A stretch of DNA of 6,026 nt, taken from assembly GCA_011523485.1 (NCBI GenBank), contig WTGR01000790.1:1-6026 (forward strand). Direction: 5' to 3'. Under the pieces are notes generated by a model. The model was not told where the DNA came from and did no database searches. It saw only the letters and a list, made by a program, of their open reading frames with translations. Numbering within the stretch: position 1 is the first letter of the stretch; every line of letters starts with the position of its first letter. Positions 5,968-6,026 of the stretch are shown here, in pieces. The translations under genes were made by a program, and so were the position numbers. The stretch comes from Acidobacteriota bacterium (GTDB taxonomy: Bacteria > Acidobacteriota > Vicinamibacteria > Vicinamibacterales > UBA8438).

Positions 5968-6026
5968 GAGCCCGGGGTGCACGACATCATTGTTAGATGA
6001 GCGTCAGGCGGCGTTTGCGGCACGTC

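Noticed and set aside
5992..5998. GTTAGAT matches the integron attC core GTTRRRY.
   Set aside because: No partner RYYYAAC core or imperfect palindrome is found upstream within attC range, and a 7-bp degenerate match is expected by chance.

Overview
This window comes from a GC-rich bacterial chromosome with densely packed genes and GTG/TTG starts alongside ATG. A DUF1501 protein, a LigB-type ATP-dependent DNA ligase and a HigB/HigA-like pair together suggest a soil-type bacterium such as an acidobacterium (Vicinamibacteria-like). Planctomycetes, Gemmatimonadota or another uncultured GC-rich lineage are also possible. No rRNA, ribosomal or other phylogenetic marker is present, so this placement is an inference.

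Layout, left to right. Positions 3-836 (+) hold the C-terminal part of a DUF1501 (alkaline-phosphatase/sulfatase-fold) protein, followed by a hairpin at 850-877. It converges on a minus-strand pair: a small uncharacterised ORF (1354-1572) overlapping a minimal nucleotidyltransferase of the AbiEii/DUF6036 kind (912-1406). A 216-nt divergent intergenic region (1573-1788) carries tandem GACAnTGTC elements near the small ORF and a perfect 8-bp hairpin just upstream of the next gene. On the plus strand follow a ketopantoate-reductase-family oxidoreductase (1789-2721) and, 77 nt later, ligB (2799-4373). The right-hand quarter is a minus-strand toxin-antitoxin-like operon converging on ligB: a HigB/Gp49-like toxin gene broken by one frameshift (5612-5948), then an unusual gene (4400-5593). 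That gene fuses a HigA/XRE-type HTH domain to a roughly 275-residue domain that looks RNase H-fold.

The most unusual item is this HTH-RNase H-like fusion. Its N-terminus looks like an ordinary antitoxin of the toxin upstream, but the protein is about four times the usual antitoxin length and keeps conserved-looking acidic residues in the added domain. The toxin gene reads as disrupted, by one extra base near 5768-5778, while the fusion ORF is intact. Either the toxin frameshift is a sequencing or assembly error and this is a full TA operon with an added effector domain, or the fusion has outlived its toxin. The nucleotidyltransferase pair is a second accessory or defence-like module. The DUF1501, reductase and ligase genes look like ordinary chromosomal genes with no evident functional link to each other.
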